The position numbers and the translations under genes were made by a program. DNA of 64,000 nucleotides from Hymenolepis diminuta (Eukaryota; Platyhelminthes; Cestoda; Cyclophyllidea; Hymenolepididae): assembly GCA_900708905.1 (NCBI GenBank), contig CAADRB010000008.1:2663970-2727969 (forward strand). The letters run 5' to 3'. The notes beneath the pieces are model-generated. The model worked only from the letters and a program-made list of their open reading frames with translations, ran no database searches and had not been told where the DNA came from. This document shows positions 12,001 to 25,200 of this stretch, piece by piece (positions within the stretch are counted from its first letter, which is position 1; the number at the start of each line of letters is the position of its first letter).

Positions 12001-15000
12001 AAGTCTTCAAGACTGTCTCCGCGGTTATATCGAGCGTAGTCCTTGCGAAGTGTTCTTATTAGAATCACAGAGACTAGCAAGACAAGGAAGATTACCATCA
12101 TGAAGGAATTAAAAATGGAGAACCAGTGAATCTAAGAAGGTAAAAAGATAACACATACATTTCTTTACTAACTATTAAGAGAATAAAGTTATAAATGAAA
12201 GCGGACTCACCCTGTGTTGATAGAAGCTCACGTCCAGATAGTAATCGTAACGATTTTCGAAAGCCAGAGTGGATTCAACCCATGCAACCTGAAAAGAGAC
12301 ATTTTAAAATACAGGTTAGATCTGATCTACCTATTAGTAGAATATCCATAATGACATGATATAACTAATAGGATATAATTTGGGTTATACCTATACTTAG
12401 CTCACTTGAAGTGGTGTATTCATGACCGAAGCCGATAGTGCTCATAGCTAGACTAGCTATCATCATAAATGGAATTACAAGTATTTCAGTGGTGATTCCT
12501 TCGTGTGTTCTCAACTATCCATTCACATTTCTACTCATTTCCGCTCAATACCATCTATCTATCTTCCCCAATCATCAATCTAGTTTTTTATCTCATGTTG
12601 CCGTGTCCGGAAAAATCAAGAATCAAACGATGTAGATTATGTAGATCCCATCTCGGCCCCCATTCGTAACAATAAAACAAACTTACACCAAAAGGAAATG
12701 TCCATTGACCCTTATCTTCGTGGAAGACAATTTAAACGATAAAGCCGTCCAAACAATCGTAGAATAACATCGTTTTCAGGAGAAATTCATAAGTGGGTGC
12801 TTAACACATAAAATGGCCATTTTATCCTTTCATATATCCTATTTCCAAGCCTGAAAAATCCTAGTGTATTAAAAATAATGTATATTTCAATTACTTACGA
12901 ATACAAAACGACTTCGCAAAATTTCAAGCTGTTTCCACCGGTATAATGATACATGGACCAATATCGAATCAAGGCTGCCCCTGAAATATACTATAACTAT
13001 AGAAGCTCAGATCCAGAAGGAGAAGACCTGTAGCTCAGATGCAACAGCTAATATTGATGTAAGTATAAGGAATTGATTAACTTTCCGGTCTCACCACAAT
13101 TTTTCTATTATTCTGATTTGATTGATCTAGACAACAAACATATGGACCACTTTACTCATCTGGTCATACACATGATTTAACCTCGATAGATCACTACTGA
13201 AAAATTTAATTAATTTCGTAAAAAAGAGACTCAACACATATCTTTCAATTAAGAAACAGAACACCTTTTTTCTCATACAAGCTGCATAAAAAATTTTGAG
13301 CTGGCTGTTTGGTGTGGAGTTTGAAAACGCCAATGCAGTATACTTTAATCTAATTTAGTAAGGTGTCAGGACGAACAAGAGCTATCCCTAAGTTAGAGTT
13401 CCACCTTCGAACTTTCTGCGACAGCAAGAGTAAATAGCAATCCAAAACCTTTTAGAACTCGGTTACAAAATTAAACTCAAAAAAGTAACTTTACTGATAA
13501 GATTAACTTAAATAATTTATCATTACTTTTATTAACATTATGTGTAAGCCATGGATGGAAAGACAGATCAATCAATAAGAGATCGATTGATTAGTTAACC
13601 AAAATATTAAAAACATGCATCTACATGCTTCTAACCGTTAGGAAATACAGAATAGTTAAAGTGATATGACAAATCATTCAATAAGATCAACTGGTTAACA
13701 GGCCGAGTTTCACGAAAATGAACGCACCTACGCAGTAATTTTGGTTATAATGATAAAATATGCAGACGTTAGTTTAAACAGGTAATCATTACCCGCACAA
13801 ACATGTACCAATATCGTCCTGTATGTAGAAATCACTTTGATTCTCTAAAATCCAGTTTCTTTAAGCCTCGTTAAGACACAGGCAAGCACATATTCGAACC
13901 AAATTTATAACTCTTTTTCTTCAGTCTTCGTATTGGAGCATTTTGGAGTACAAGTTAAAAAGGGCAAGATAACTAGTACCCCTGATAGTGCGGCGCAATT
14001 ACTGTTGCCATGGAATTTTTTTATTCAGTAGGCCGTTAATTACAAGGTTTGAGGGATCAATTAGTATGTGCTACTTTTGAATCATATGAGCTTAAAAATT
14101 TCATCAGTATTTCGATTTTAAGTTTTTCACTTTATAGACAAGAAAACGGCAAAAATACGTGAATGACTTCATAAATGATTGAGATTCAAGCCAATTCAAT
14201 CAGGGAAGGAAGTAAAGGAAGATTTTAATCCATATGCTCCAATTGTGCGCTTAATGACTCTGGAACTCATAGTTAACATTATAGTCACTGGTGTAAGCGG
14301 CGAAGGATGTCACTACTGAGGAAATGGAAATAGGTTAAGCTGATAGCCTAGCCAATCAATTGGAAATCATTTGCCAGCACACAGACAAAATGGGCCTTCA
14401 GGGACATACGAGGTTTTACACAAACAATTCATCCTTTTTATATTTTGTACTTTTATTGATCTTTATGCCCCTTCACTCTAACTTGCCTTTTCTACATATC
14501 ATAATAAACCTCCATTTAGATCACGATTCCTACACTTTTCACTTATGAACTTTTTAGCCCATATCAAATGGGCGAACTACTAAAAAGACAGTCTTAGGAG
14601 AAAAAGTTAGATTACTGTAACACATACCTCATAAGTGAAAATGATCTTAGCCCCTGGCGTAACTGGAACAGAATCTGAAATGCTAAGTGAGACACCGACA
14701 ATCTGGTTCTGATTGTAGAGGATTTCAAATTTCTTGTGAGTCCAGAGCATGGCATTTTCATCGTGCATTTCACCAATAAATCCCACTATAGAGAGCCCAT
14801 CCAAGTACATTTGATACCAGTAGCGTTCGTTAATGGCTGAGGTCAACCTGTTTGCCTCCGTTCGGGTGAGGCGTTTGTGACAGTATTCCGTCTTGATAAC
14901 GTTTCCTAAAATTAAGAGATAAGGGGACATTAGATGTAATAATGTCTACCCATTATGTAAAATCAAAACTACCACCGGTATCGTGCTACAAACCAGGGCC

Positions 15001-18000
15001 TAACTAACGACTAGCAAAAAAGTATTGTAGCTTCGATTTGCTTGATTAAAGGAAATAAGAGTTTTGATGGTTTTATTCAACTTATCTCTGTTCAAGTTAA
15101 GCCTTTATGATAAAATATAATCATTGCAACATTTTCCAAGAATAGGAGAGAAGGGAACATTTATCATAATTGAGGTCCAACAATCATGTAACTTCAAAAG
15201 TTGTCATCAATGATTGAAATATGCTATAAACTGGAGTTCAACCACTAGACAATAATAAGAAATGGGATGGCCGAAGTGAGCTCATCAGCCTCAGCTCGCA
15301 TTAGTCGTCTGCAATAGAATTCGGAGTCTACAAAGCTTCCCAGGAAAGGACAAGGAACATCAGTAATAAATGAGTTTTATTAATTAAAGCTATCATCTTT
15401 TACCTACAAACAAGCATTTAATTGAAATGTGGCATAAGTGGGAAATTTAATTACTGTTTAATAAGTAGACGATTTTCGCACTATTTATTCAACAAGAGCA
15501 ACGTTTAAGTTAACCCTTTGCGAAAGAATTAGGTTGAGGCTATAGAAACCTAATTTACTATGTAGAAGTAATGAAATACAGCAGAATATATATCAGTGGC
15601 GCAGTGGTAACCAGGTAAGAGATCACGAGTAATTAGAATGAATAACCCCTTAGAATGCTTCCTCTATATCTAAACGAGTACTGAAACAGGTTTCCTTTAA
15701 TGGGCATAGAAATTAAAAGTAGCGAATTACTCAACTTCATGTCAATCTCATCAAAAAAAACAAGAGATGAATAATAATATTCGTACACATGAGTACGATA
15801 ATTACCAAATAATAACTTCGATAAAGATTGGTATCTTAGAGCATCTCTAAAGACCAAAAATCACATTGTCATCCCCTCTTAATTATCTCGATTACTTATA
15901 TGTACCGATGAGTATTGAACACATGACTCCTAATTTTACATACACATCAACCGTTACCCAACTGCCACATACCTGATAAACAATAAAATAATAATAATAA
16001 TAATAATAATAATTCCAAATTCTATTTAAGGAAACGTCTTCCAACGCTCATCTTGGGTTAGGAGACGGCATCATTGAGCCTCCATGGTGAGAAATTCGAA
16101 ATCTTCCAGCCCTCTTATTAGCCAGACTTAATCAGTGCGATTGGCCATTCCGTTCACTGGATGTGCACCGTGGTCTCTGACTTTGCAGATGAGCCCATTA
16201 ACCACCACGCCACCAGCGTACTTGATAATCAATGCTAAATCTATTAAGAATATTCGGATTTAAATTATGCCCACATTAATTACACACGTGCATATTGAAT
16301 AAGTGATGTTGTTCTGGCTTCACGGTTCTCAATGAACTTTTATATTATGTCCTCAACACGTTTACATCGTCCCAAATGCGATACAAAACAATTTATTAAG
16401 GAATGTTGATTTAGACTAGTATTTTACCTACAAAAAAGCTTGATAAACCCAGTATGTAACCAATTATCACATTTTACAAACTCAACCAACACCAAATTAA
16501 ACTTCCCTTAAGTTCCATGAAGGCCCTTCAAAAATACGGCAAAATTTCTCCAACAAGGAGTAGGGAAAGTGATGAAAAGGGCTTAAAAAGGCAAATTCAG
16601 AGATTATAAGACTGATGCTCAACCACAATGGTAAAATACTAGTAAACAACAGAGGTGATAAACTACGAGTTTCTCATTAGAGTGGTATGTTGTAAAAGGA
16701 TATCCTCTCCCTAACCTAGTCAAATGTAGTTAAAACTCTTAGAATTTTTAATAGAGTCAAACTAAACATACTAGAAAAGCTAAAGAATTCTAATTTCAAA
16801 TGAAGTAAAATTTCCCGGTGCCTTAACTTTCTTGATAATTCTACTATATTTAGATGTTCTCCCATGATTGAAAGTTGTGATAAAATTGTAACAATTTGTA
16901 AACTGTGGCTTTTTACAATTAATAAATCTTTGTGCTTTTCTTTCCTCAGTTACACTCTGCTTTAGCTCAGAAAATTGCAGATATTTTTCATGGTCACCTG
17001 CTGCTACTAGAAATAAACCGATCTCTTCATTTGGCAAGATAACAAGAAGAAATCGTTATTGAAATAATGGCTTTATTCTCCTTTAATGACGAGGCCAGAT
17101 AAACGATTTGTCACCAACAAAAAGGATTCGTTTGTAAAGCCCTCCATATACGCAGGAAATAGGTACTTTGGCCTCTTGTCGAAGAAAAATAGCACAAAGT
17201 ACAGAGTATAGCCCATCCAAACGAGAACAAATGAAGCATGCGCAGATTAGGCCCACACCCCCACACAAAGTCTACATATGACAGCATTAGAGTATCACTC
17301 AATACCCCCCTCCCCCTCCCAAAAAAAATTATTTTAATTGTAGAAGCATGAAAACAGTGGAATTTTTAAATATGCAAACTGCATGTAGAATAAAAGCATA
17401 TGAAACACATTATATTTAGCGTTGAGTAAAGCAGTAAAATAAATTTGTACATTCACATAAGGTGGTAAGGTGCAATTTAAATGTAAACATAATTAGTTAG
17501 GAAGGGAGATTAAACATCATTAGCGAAATGGAAACCCAAATTTGCCACTTCAAAGATGACAAGTTCGAAAAAAATTTAATAAAGCATTACTGGCTACTGC
17601 AGGACAGCAGAGCAATATTTCAACCAAAGGAACTTCGAGGAATATAAAAACAATAACTATCTGAGGGATTACATCAAGATATTAGCACGTTCGAATGACT
17701 AATAATGGTCGGATATTTGGCCAACTATTAGAAAATAACACTCCTAGAGACCCTATTTAGGAGTTAGCACTAGCAAAATCCGGGAAATGAATGTACTATT
17801 GCGTAACTAGCTACAAAAAACATCTTTTTATCATAAAATAACGAAAACTTACTTTTAAATCGAATGTCAAGACCACTGAATTCCAGTTCAATTCCTTGTA
17901 GTGCTTCCGCCAAAGTCTCATGATAATGTTCCACGTTTTCAACCGGACCTTTGCAGAATGGGAGTCTGAAGTAGGCATAAGTTTCCTGCATGTTGTGATA

Positions 18001-18378
18001 GGGACCAACAGTATTCATCCATAATACAATCTGCTCTCCGTCGACGTACTAAAATAGTAAGCAACAATTTGCTAGATTTGCATAGTCATCTACTTACCAG
18101 TGTGACGTGGATACAGCCTTAAAAAATATTATACAAATCTCAAACAGCTTTCCAAATGCACTATTATTACTTTTAATAGTTAAAGTATCTTTATTTAATT
18201 AATGTAATTGCATAAAATTGTACTTAAAGTTTAATGAAGAAGATAAATTATATTTAGCGGAAAAACACATATAAATTATTAAATTTTTTACCTTGTGGTC
18301 ATGTTCGTCTGCAGAAATTGTGGCAATGAAAATACTAATAAGTACTACAACAAAAAATATGCTTCGTCCAAGCATCAT
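9008..18378 (-). CDS. TM9SF3: TM9SF3, transmembrane 9 superfamily member 3, complete ten-exon gene
   Basis: Coding exons in gene order are 18378-18292, 18048-17853, 14905-14628, 12288-12211, 12131-12000, 11047-10786, 10711-10345, 10275-10045, 9962-9886 and 9075-9008. All have GT-AG borders and matching phases, giving 591 codons plus TAA; human TM9SF3 is 589 residues. The protein is a nonaspanin with a signal peptide (about residues 1-23, ending ISA before DEHDHK), then a lumenal domain ([33 protein letters not shown]), then nine membrane spans. Family blocks in order are [90 protein letters not shown] and a short cytosolic tail ending VKID. The KxD tail motif is used for Golgi retention in this family. 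The role is sorting or trafficking of membrane proteins in the Golgi and endosomes. The loop before PCRVN is about nine residues longer than in the human protein and rich in Gly/Ser/Pro/Ala. The start is the first of two adjacent ATGs. Confidence 0.96.
9488..9685 (-). repeat. tRNA-derived SINE copy in the last intron of TM9SF3
   Basis: Read on the minus strand it starts with CACTGGTGGCATGACGATC (A-box-like), runs through ACTCATCGGTGCACATC and ends near TGAGCGTTGGAGAAC, which matches GAGCGTTGGAAGAC of the 16-kb copy. A stretch of the body around ATGGCCAATCGCACTG is missing. It lies in the intron 9076-9885 in the sense direction of the gene. Confidence 0.65.
12289..14627 (-). other. TM9SF3 intron 3 (2.3 kb)
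   Basis: This lies between the exons ending YE (14628) and starting VAW (12288). It is AT-rich, and no transposon or nested gene was recognised. Short frames at 12438-12635, 13127-13333 and 14360-14548 have no support. Confidence 0.7.
15594..15635 (+). repeat. possible SINE head fragment
   Basis: CAGTGGCGCAGTGGTAACC resembles the tRNA A-box head of the SINE (TGGTGGCGTGGTGGTTAA at the 16-kb copy). The similarity fades after about 40 bases, so this may be a 5' fragment or chance. Confidence 0.35.
15899..15968 (-). repeat. tRNA-derived SINE head fragment
   Basis: On the minus strand it reads TGGCAGTTGGGTAACGG (A-box region), then GGAGTCATGTGTTCAATACT (B-box region), then CATCGGTAC. A-box to B-box spacing is about that of a tRNA. 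The body of the SINE is absent. Confidence 0.6.
15984..16225 (-). repeat. tRNA-derived SINE, best preserved copy, with (ATT)n tail
   Basis: In the minus direction the order is head TGGTGGCGTGGTGGTTAATG, middle CATCTGCAAAGTCAGAGACC, body AACGGAATGGCCAATCGCAC and TTAAGTCTGGCTAATAAGAG, 3' part GATGAGCGTTGGAAGACG, and a terminal (ATT)n tract. A tRNA-like head, a unique body and a simple-repeat tail are the usual structure of a SINE. It lies in the sense direction of TM9SF3. Confidence 0.75.
15985..16012. repeat. (TAA)n microsatellite at the SINE tail
   Basis: About eight units of TAA/AAT lie exactly at the 3' end of the minus-strand SINE copy, so the tract is best read as the SINE tail. Confidence 0.85.
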
Positions 18379-21300
18379 TCCGCACACTAACGAGTGGTGA
18401 CACTTATAAAGTCGTTTTGTGATTGGTTCATGTTCAGAATTATCTAAGGTACGTCAACATCAAACACTGTAATTCAAATAACTACGTTAATATAACGCAT
18501 CCCATTATTTATGCTTTAATATTTAATTTTCTCTAATTTATATTTTTTAGTCAATTACATCATCTTATTACTAAATTTCCTGACATTATTAAAACATTGT
18601 TTTAATTACAAGAAATTTCTAGATTGCATTTAGCAAAATAATTAAGTTCCAAAATAATGCAACCATAAATAGCAAAAGATTCGTTGCGGGCATAAATGTT
18701 ATCAAAATAATTCCCGACTCCTTTCATGTACGCTTGTGTGTACTGTCATCATTTGAAAATGTTACATATAAGATTTTAATCAAAAAATTTTCACTTTAAT
18801 AAACAGAAAATTATTATTTTATGAAACGAACCTATTTTTTAATAAAAATTAACAATATCCGGCCCTTGGTTTTGACCAAAGAGATTTTATTGATCACTTG
18901 AGAGTAAGAAAGGTATATTTACATTTATTGGTGAATTCTTCGGAAGGCTTCACGACAGGAACCGAGTCAAGTAATATCTATTAACTCACTCCAGTAAATC
19001 CATGTGTTAAATCCTAATATATTATAACTCATAGCAATATAAAAATCAAAACAAAATAGTTCAAAAATCACTATAGATAAGTGAAAGGGATTCTGAGTTT
19101 ACTTCTTAAAAGTCCTTTATCAACTAGTTTAGCTTGTGAGCTCGAAAATACCAAAGCATGAATGGAACCATACTCTTTGACGTAAGGAATACCCAAGTCT
19201 CCGCTACACACTTGTGCAGCTGACAAGAGTCATATTTATGAAATATCTCGAAATGGGAAAACTTTATTCACATTAAAAAAGCCGTGAGTTTAGATAAATC
19301 ATGAGATAACTTTCATTTGGTTGGAAACCAAATAAGAATACTTGTTTGACGTCCCTATACCTTATTAATCCTTTCATTTACAATTTTAGATTAATCCTCT
19401 GTTAAGAAGCTCAGGATATAGTTGTGTTAAAGATAATATCCATTAATAAGAAAATGCCCACATGGCATAGTTCTCAGAAAAGTAACCCAGTGGACCAAAA
19501 TATCTGAGACGTTAATATTTTATATTCTGCGTTTTCTGGCGCAGAAGCCCTCGTGAAATTATTTGTTCAGTAATTTTAACCTGCTCAGTCATAGATGGCC
19601 ACTACGATGTTTTTGGCATTTTTAGCACTTACTAAACTATATCGACAGTTGGGAATACGCTAGTATTTAAACCTTTTATTCATACAACCGATATTTTTTA
19701 TTTGCTTTGTAACGTAATCAAACTGCTTTGCTGGAGGCTTTACAAGAAGACTTTTTTTAATAATTGAAAGCGTCACTTAGGTCCGGAACTTGAGCTTCAT
19801 ATCTAAATAAAAAGTACTAATATTAGGACGCTTAGTGTCTTGAACCATGAGTGACTAATATGACTTGATTGTCTTCACAATATGATGACTTCTGCTAACA
19901 AGCTTGAATGATAAAACTCACAAGTAACCCTGGGTAAACAAAAAAATCTTTTTTGTTGACAAACCAAAATCTGGTATAAGCCGCAAAGCACGTTAGACCC
20001 GAAACCTAGCTAGTCAAAGGAAACCGTACAAGATGCACGGAGAGTTGACCGATGGGGTAGCCAAATCAGATGTGATCATTGTGGCCATTGGCCAGATCAG
20101 GTAATATACTAAGCTTCATGTCGCACGCTCGAGATTTGTAGTCATCGAATTAAAATAGCCAACTCCTCTCACTATTTATGTTTTAGCCCTTATTTCTATC
20201 TTTTATATATACTATGTACTCTTTTATATTAACTTGCCTTATATATGATGTGCCTTAATAAAGATTTATTTAGAACACACTTTCTAAATTGGACGCACAT
20301 TATCAACCGGTGCAAATTGTTGTCTGGTTATACGTTCATGACCTGTATTAGTTTTCTTTGTTTAACTCATTTGATTGCAAGGAAATTGTTAGATAGTGTC
20401 CACATTCAAAATACAACAGCGTTTAATGTTTCTGCTAATGGAGAGTGATAGTGTAAGTTAAAGATTTTGGTCTTGAAAAGACGAAATCAGGGTGCATATC
20501 TACTATAAATTCCTCGATATCATATTAATAGTTGTTTAAACACATTTGGAAGGTGATTTTTCGACCAATGCGATGAATACCAATATTCTCGAACATAGTT
20601 TTGCATTTGTTTGCATTTCGATTTTTACACATTTCATAAGCCAATTCCGGTCCACTCAAAATTAGAAGAAAATGGTCATTGGAACTATACAACGAACGCC
20701 ACAAAGCTGTTAGATGGTTTAGGCTAAGATCTTCAACATTGTACGGCTAACTTGCACTTCTTTACGATATTCTTACTCCTCTTACTAACAGCTACTTTTT
20801 AAAATTAGCTAATTATTAAAGAAACATTAATTTTAGTTTTTAACCCTTTAACATGCATTCTAATTCAGTGGTATTAATGTTTTTTTCTTTTTCGCGATAT
20901 CTAATTAGATATATCAGTACCATTGTATCTTACCTCTATAAATAACTGAACCTAGACACGATTCCATTCCACAGTGATGCTGAAAAGTTGAGATTCTGTT
21001 ATATTTACATTGACCCTCTAAACACAAATCTTTTGTTGTCACGTGATTTACTTATTTTCTGGAAAATTTTGTGCAAAATAATGTTTCTTAGGATAAAATA
21101 TAGATGACAACATTGTTATTCTAAGTATATTTTATTGTATTATCATCGTGGCAAGATGGTCACTTCCCCTTACTTTCATATCCCCTAATATTTCTTGGTT
21201 CACTATTGTTCCATTTGAACTCTTACGAACCTTTATGTTCTTTAATAAATACTTTCCTATAGCCAGCAGATTTCTATCAACACACGTCGATTAGAAATGA

Positions 21301-21524
21301 TTGACTGGCGATAAGATCCCCACTACAGTGTCCACAGGCGGTCCCGCTGTGTGCTTGCGTGTTTGTACATAGATACCTAAACAGATGTCTATCATCACAC
21401 CGAGACATGACTGACGTCTAACGAAGAAATTTTTTGTATATAAACCTAATTTACTAATTAATAAATTGGGGTGGCTTGATATGGTTACATGAGTGGTTTG
21501 ATTTATTTCTAAAATAACATTGTT
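18379..21524. other. upstream region of TM9SF3 and intergenic DNA, no gene recognised
   Basis: The first few hundred bases should include the TM9SF3 promoter and 5' UTR on the minus strand, but no clear core element was identified. The remainder is AT-rich; the open frame at 20245-20448 has no support. Confidence 0.5.
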
Positions 21525-22275
21525 AACGCTCTACCGACTCACTCAGAACACCTGAGTTTGCCAAACGAGTGTATGACGTGGCATGATCGACGAAAATTCT
21601 GCCAAGTCAATGTGCGATATCTTACTAAACATCTTCAATTATCTGAACGAACAATAGGGAATGCTCTTCATCAACACCTTCGATACTAATCTCACACATT
21701 CTTAGGCGAGATCGTCACTTTATTTCTCAAAAAAACAACTCAAGAGATTCGTTTAATGCCTGCAAATCACCCTTAAACAAATTCAAGCACCCGAAAGGAC
21801 AGGGCTGTCTTTCGTTTTTCTCCCTCCAAAACAACTTCCACTAGGATGAAATGTGGTGTCCAAGAAATGACGAGTGGCTATGTGTGATCAGACATCACTG
21901 AGGTTCCAAATGTTATGCCTCCACACGAATTTTTCACCAGCAGTGGTGATTATCGGTGTTGCTGTTTCGGTGAAGGCCACATCAAGACTCCCCCATAACA
22001 TTCCTACAGCACCAAATCCTCCTCTCTCATGCAAAATTTGGCTTGAACAGTGGAGGATACCAGTAAAGACCACCCGATCAGAACTTGCAGCCACTTCGGA
22101 CTCCATTTAAGTGGCTGATAAAAGCCCAAGGAAGATGCATAGAATTAACTCCAAGTTAATATTATGTTTACTTCTTTTGTTACAAGAAATTGTAAGTTTC
22201 AACCATTAAAAGTTTCATTTTCTGTCTTTCTAAAAGTGCGTAAGGTGTCCTCAGATGCCTTATGCACCCTGTATA
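21525..22275 (+). mobile_element. mariner/Tc1-type transposon, 5'-truncated and internally deleted copy
   Basis: This 751-bp segment is nearly identical to the inverted element at 55611-56850. It begins abruptly at AACGCTCTACCG, in the DNA-binding part of the transposase. It keeps the segment coding for HLQLSERTIGNALHQHLRY and the following region around NDEWLC. It then lacks about 330-350 bp that in the other copy contain the C-terminal catalytic block, and resumes at AGCACCAAATCCTCC. It ends in GCACCCTGTATA, the reverse of the TACAGGGTGC terminus common in this superfamily. Several stops and frameshifts are shared with the other copy, so no transposase can be made from it. Confidence 0.8.
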
Positions 22276-25200
22276 TAATGAAACAAGAAAACGTTCTATT
22301 CCGTGTTGTGCATGGTAAATACAAATGCCACGATCTAAAATTGTAAATAATAGGAATTCGTCTACAAATCAATAACTAAGAATAGCTGTATATTTATTAA
22401 TTCTAAAGTTGACGATGCATAATTTTAACATTTTGTGCAATTATGACTGTTCCTAACAAAATAACGAAATTTTTAGTCCTATGTAATAACTTAGAATTTC
22501 TCTTTCTCTGTCATTTAATCGAAATCTCTGATAAGAAAAGATGTTCACAAATAATTATTAAAATTCCCAAATTTATTATCGAAATCTTCTGGTAACTGTA
22601 CCCTATTTCATTAAGATATATAGCCAATCTAGAAGAAAGATTTTTTCTGCCCGTTTTTAGACTTTTAGGCTGAACTCATTAATGTCTGACATCTCTAATA
22701 CACGATTTTTAAAATATCCATATTGTAGAATAAAATAGCACTTCTTAATGTGAATGGTTAAATAGATAATTTGAGATGTCTATTATTTTCACTTTAAATC
22801 CTAAGAAAATTCCAACCATCTTAGTCAATAATAGTGTGAATTGAACGAGAACGTAAGTCGAGATTAACCTTCCTCTTGTGCTTGTTATTCCTCCTCTTTG
22901 TCTTTGACTTTGAAAGTTTCTTCTCAAAATCAGATAAGTAGAACTTCAGTATTCATGAATTTCAATGAAGTAATTGATTGGAAGTCTTATTTCCATCGTT
23001 AAGTAGGAATCACTAAAAATTAATTATTATAAATTTTTACTGAATTATTTAATCTTTCTGAGATTTATTTTTATCTATTCCTAAAAGTAACCAAATATAC
23101 CATTTAATCAACCTAGATTATCAGTTTAATCTAACTTGTATAGAAAAATGTGATTGAATATTATCGAAAAATGCGCGATAAAAATAGAGAATAGAATATT
23201 AGAATATCCTATTGACAAGGCATGACAGAATGTACGATCATTTTGGTTTGCTTGCCAGCACGTGCTTCCCTAGTAACTGGTTTAATTTAGCCCAGTTCCT
23301 ATCCCTAAGTAGAAATGTGTTTACTGGTCTACAACAGATCGGGAAGAAATTACGGCTGAGTGATCGCCAGTATAAGTTAAAGAAGTCTTGCCTTGAGTTT
23401 GCTTCGATTTACAACGCGAAGGAACAATGTCATTAGAGGAGAAAATGAAACATGTCCGTCACATATGTAGCAAATTGAAAAGTGAGGGGATCGAAGAGAT
23501 AGGTTAAAAAATATGGAAATTAGAAAGTTGAAATTAATCGATAAGGAAACTTAGGGGAAGAGAAACGAGTTACAGACAGAGCAGAGTAGTGCTCAATATG
23601 TTATAGATTGGAAATTGTGATAGTTTAAGAAGCATTTAAATTGAACAGTTGACTATGGAAGCGTCACAAAGTTTCTACGTATTCAAGAAGAGATCATTTT
23701 CAGCAACCAGGTTAACAATCACAACCCAACGTAATAATTATTCTTAAACATATTTGAGGGTTTTGTTCGCCAAAAATCATCTAAAGAAGCTGGAAAGCGT
23801 TCAGAATTCTATCAAACTGATAAATAGATATTTTTCCAATGTGATCGGTCATTCCATGAGAACAGAAGAGACTTAATATTGTGTGCCATGATTTCCCAGA
23901 TATATATTTTCCTTTCTGACATGACAATTAGGTAATTAATTTGTCAGGTTTGATATTGTAGACAAATTTTAATGGAATTATTGAAATTTTTTAACATTAA
24001 TATAGCACAGAGAAAAAAATTTTTTATAAAATCAGGACTGATAAAAAGGAATCAGTGTGGAGCAATGAAAAGTGATTAAAAAAATAATTCCTAAAAAATA
24101 TTAACAGGATAATCTTTTTAAATCTGGAAATTAGAAATAGCAAGTTCACAAGAATACACGAATCCTTGTGTTTCTCCTCTATTCTAGTTTATTTGCCTAA
24201 ATCCCAAGAAGGGTTGTCCAGATTTGTCTATTTTCAATTAGGCATTCGGAGGTTGGAATAAATATGCAAACGGAATGGAGTAATTCTCGAACTATTTGCA
24301 ACTTTTCCTCCCGATAGGCCCTAGTATTTTTCCTTTCCCATTAAAGCTTGAATCTGGAGACCGGAAAAGGATTTTTTCAACTTGGCAAAAATAAAGCAAG
24401 ACTCTACTGCTGCTTGCACTGATTACTCATGGTTTTAAATAAAGTTTACCTTATTTTTTTCCTATTACCATAACCAGATTAACTCCAAGTTAGGGAGGAA
24501 ATTTTCCAAACTTCTCTTCGAAAAGTCCATGTTAAAGTTAATACATTTCCTTTTTTAATTTCAGCTACTCAATTAATCGTGCATTCTCTTATCTGAATTT
24601 TCTCAAGTAAATATTGTGCTAGCTTCACTGATACTTAAAACATATTAAATATTTTCGATGCCAGAGCAGAGTTCATAAAAATCTTTAAATTGAATTCGTA
24701 TCTCAACTACTGTATTTTTTGTTTTCTGGAAATGAAGTTTACTTCTTGGTATATTAGTGTTCAACAAACACAAAGCTCACAGTTGTAAATAAATAGGTGG
24801 ACTTTCTTAACAAAGAGACGAAAAAAATCTTTGGTTTTATACAGTTTTTCTGGCTTCCAATGGATTTGTTATATTTTTTGAGGAAACAACCTATAAATAT
24901 CAAGTTTAAACCAAAAATATTATTAGCGTAGCAATAAAGTATCTAGTGTGGATTTGCCCGTATAAAGATACTAAATCTTATATGGAGGGAACGAATTTAC
25001 TGAATATCAATACTTCATGAGTACGCATATTGACATATTATATACTCTTTACAGTCCTCTCCACACAAATAAACTGAACTATAACTGACAGGTAATGTGT
25101 ATCCGGTCTGCATAACTTCTCTCTGTTTTATTCAGAAAAGGTAACATGATTAGATTCAAAGTACAGAAACCGAAAGCTAATGCAAGGTTGTACCAATGTT

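Larger units (their letters stand above)
14906..17852 (-). other. TM9SF3 intron 2 (2.9 kb) with a SINE cluster
   Basis: This is the largest intron of the gene. It contains three SINE-derived pieces (about 15594, 15899 and 15984) and a simple (TAA)n tract. The rest is AT-rich without recognisable coding content. The open frames at 16780-17037 and 17083-17302 have no family motif. Confidence 0.7.

Noticed and set aside
21888..22346. Open frames at 21874-22110, 21888-22106 and 22164-22346, with a near-identical peptide at 55513-55722
   Set aside because: These are out-of-frame or antisense readings of the mariner copies, not genes.
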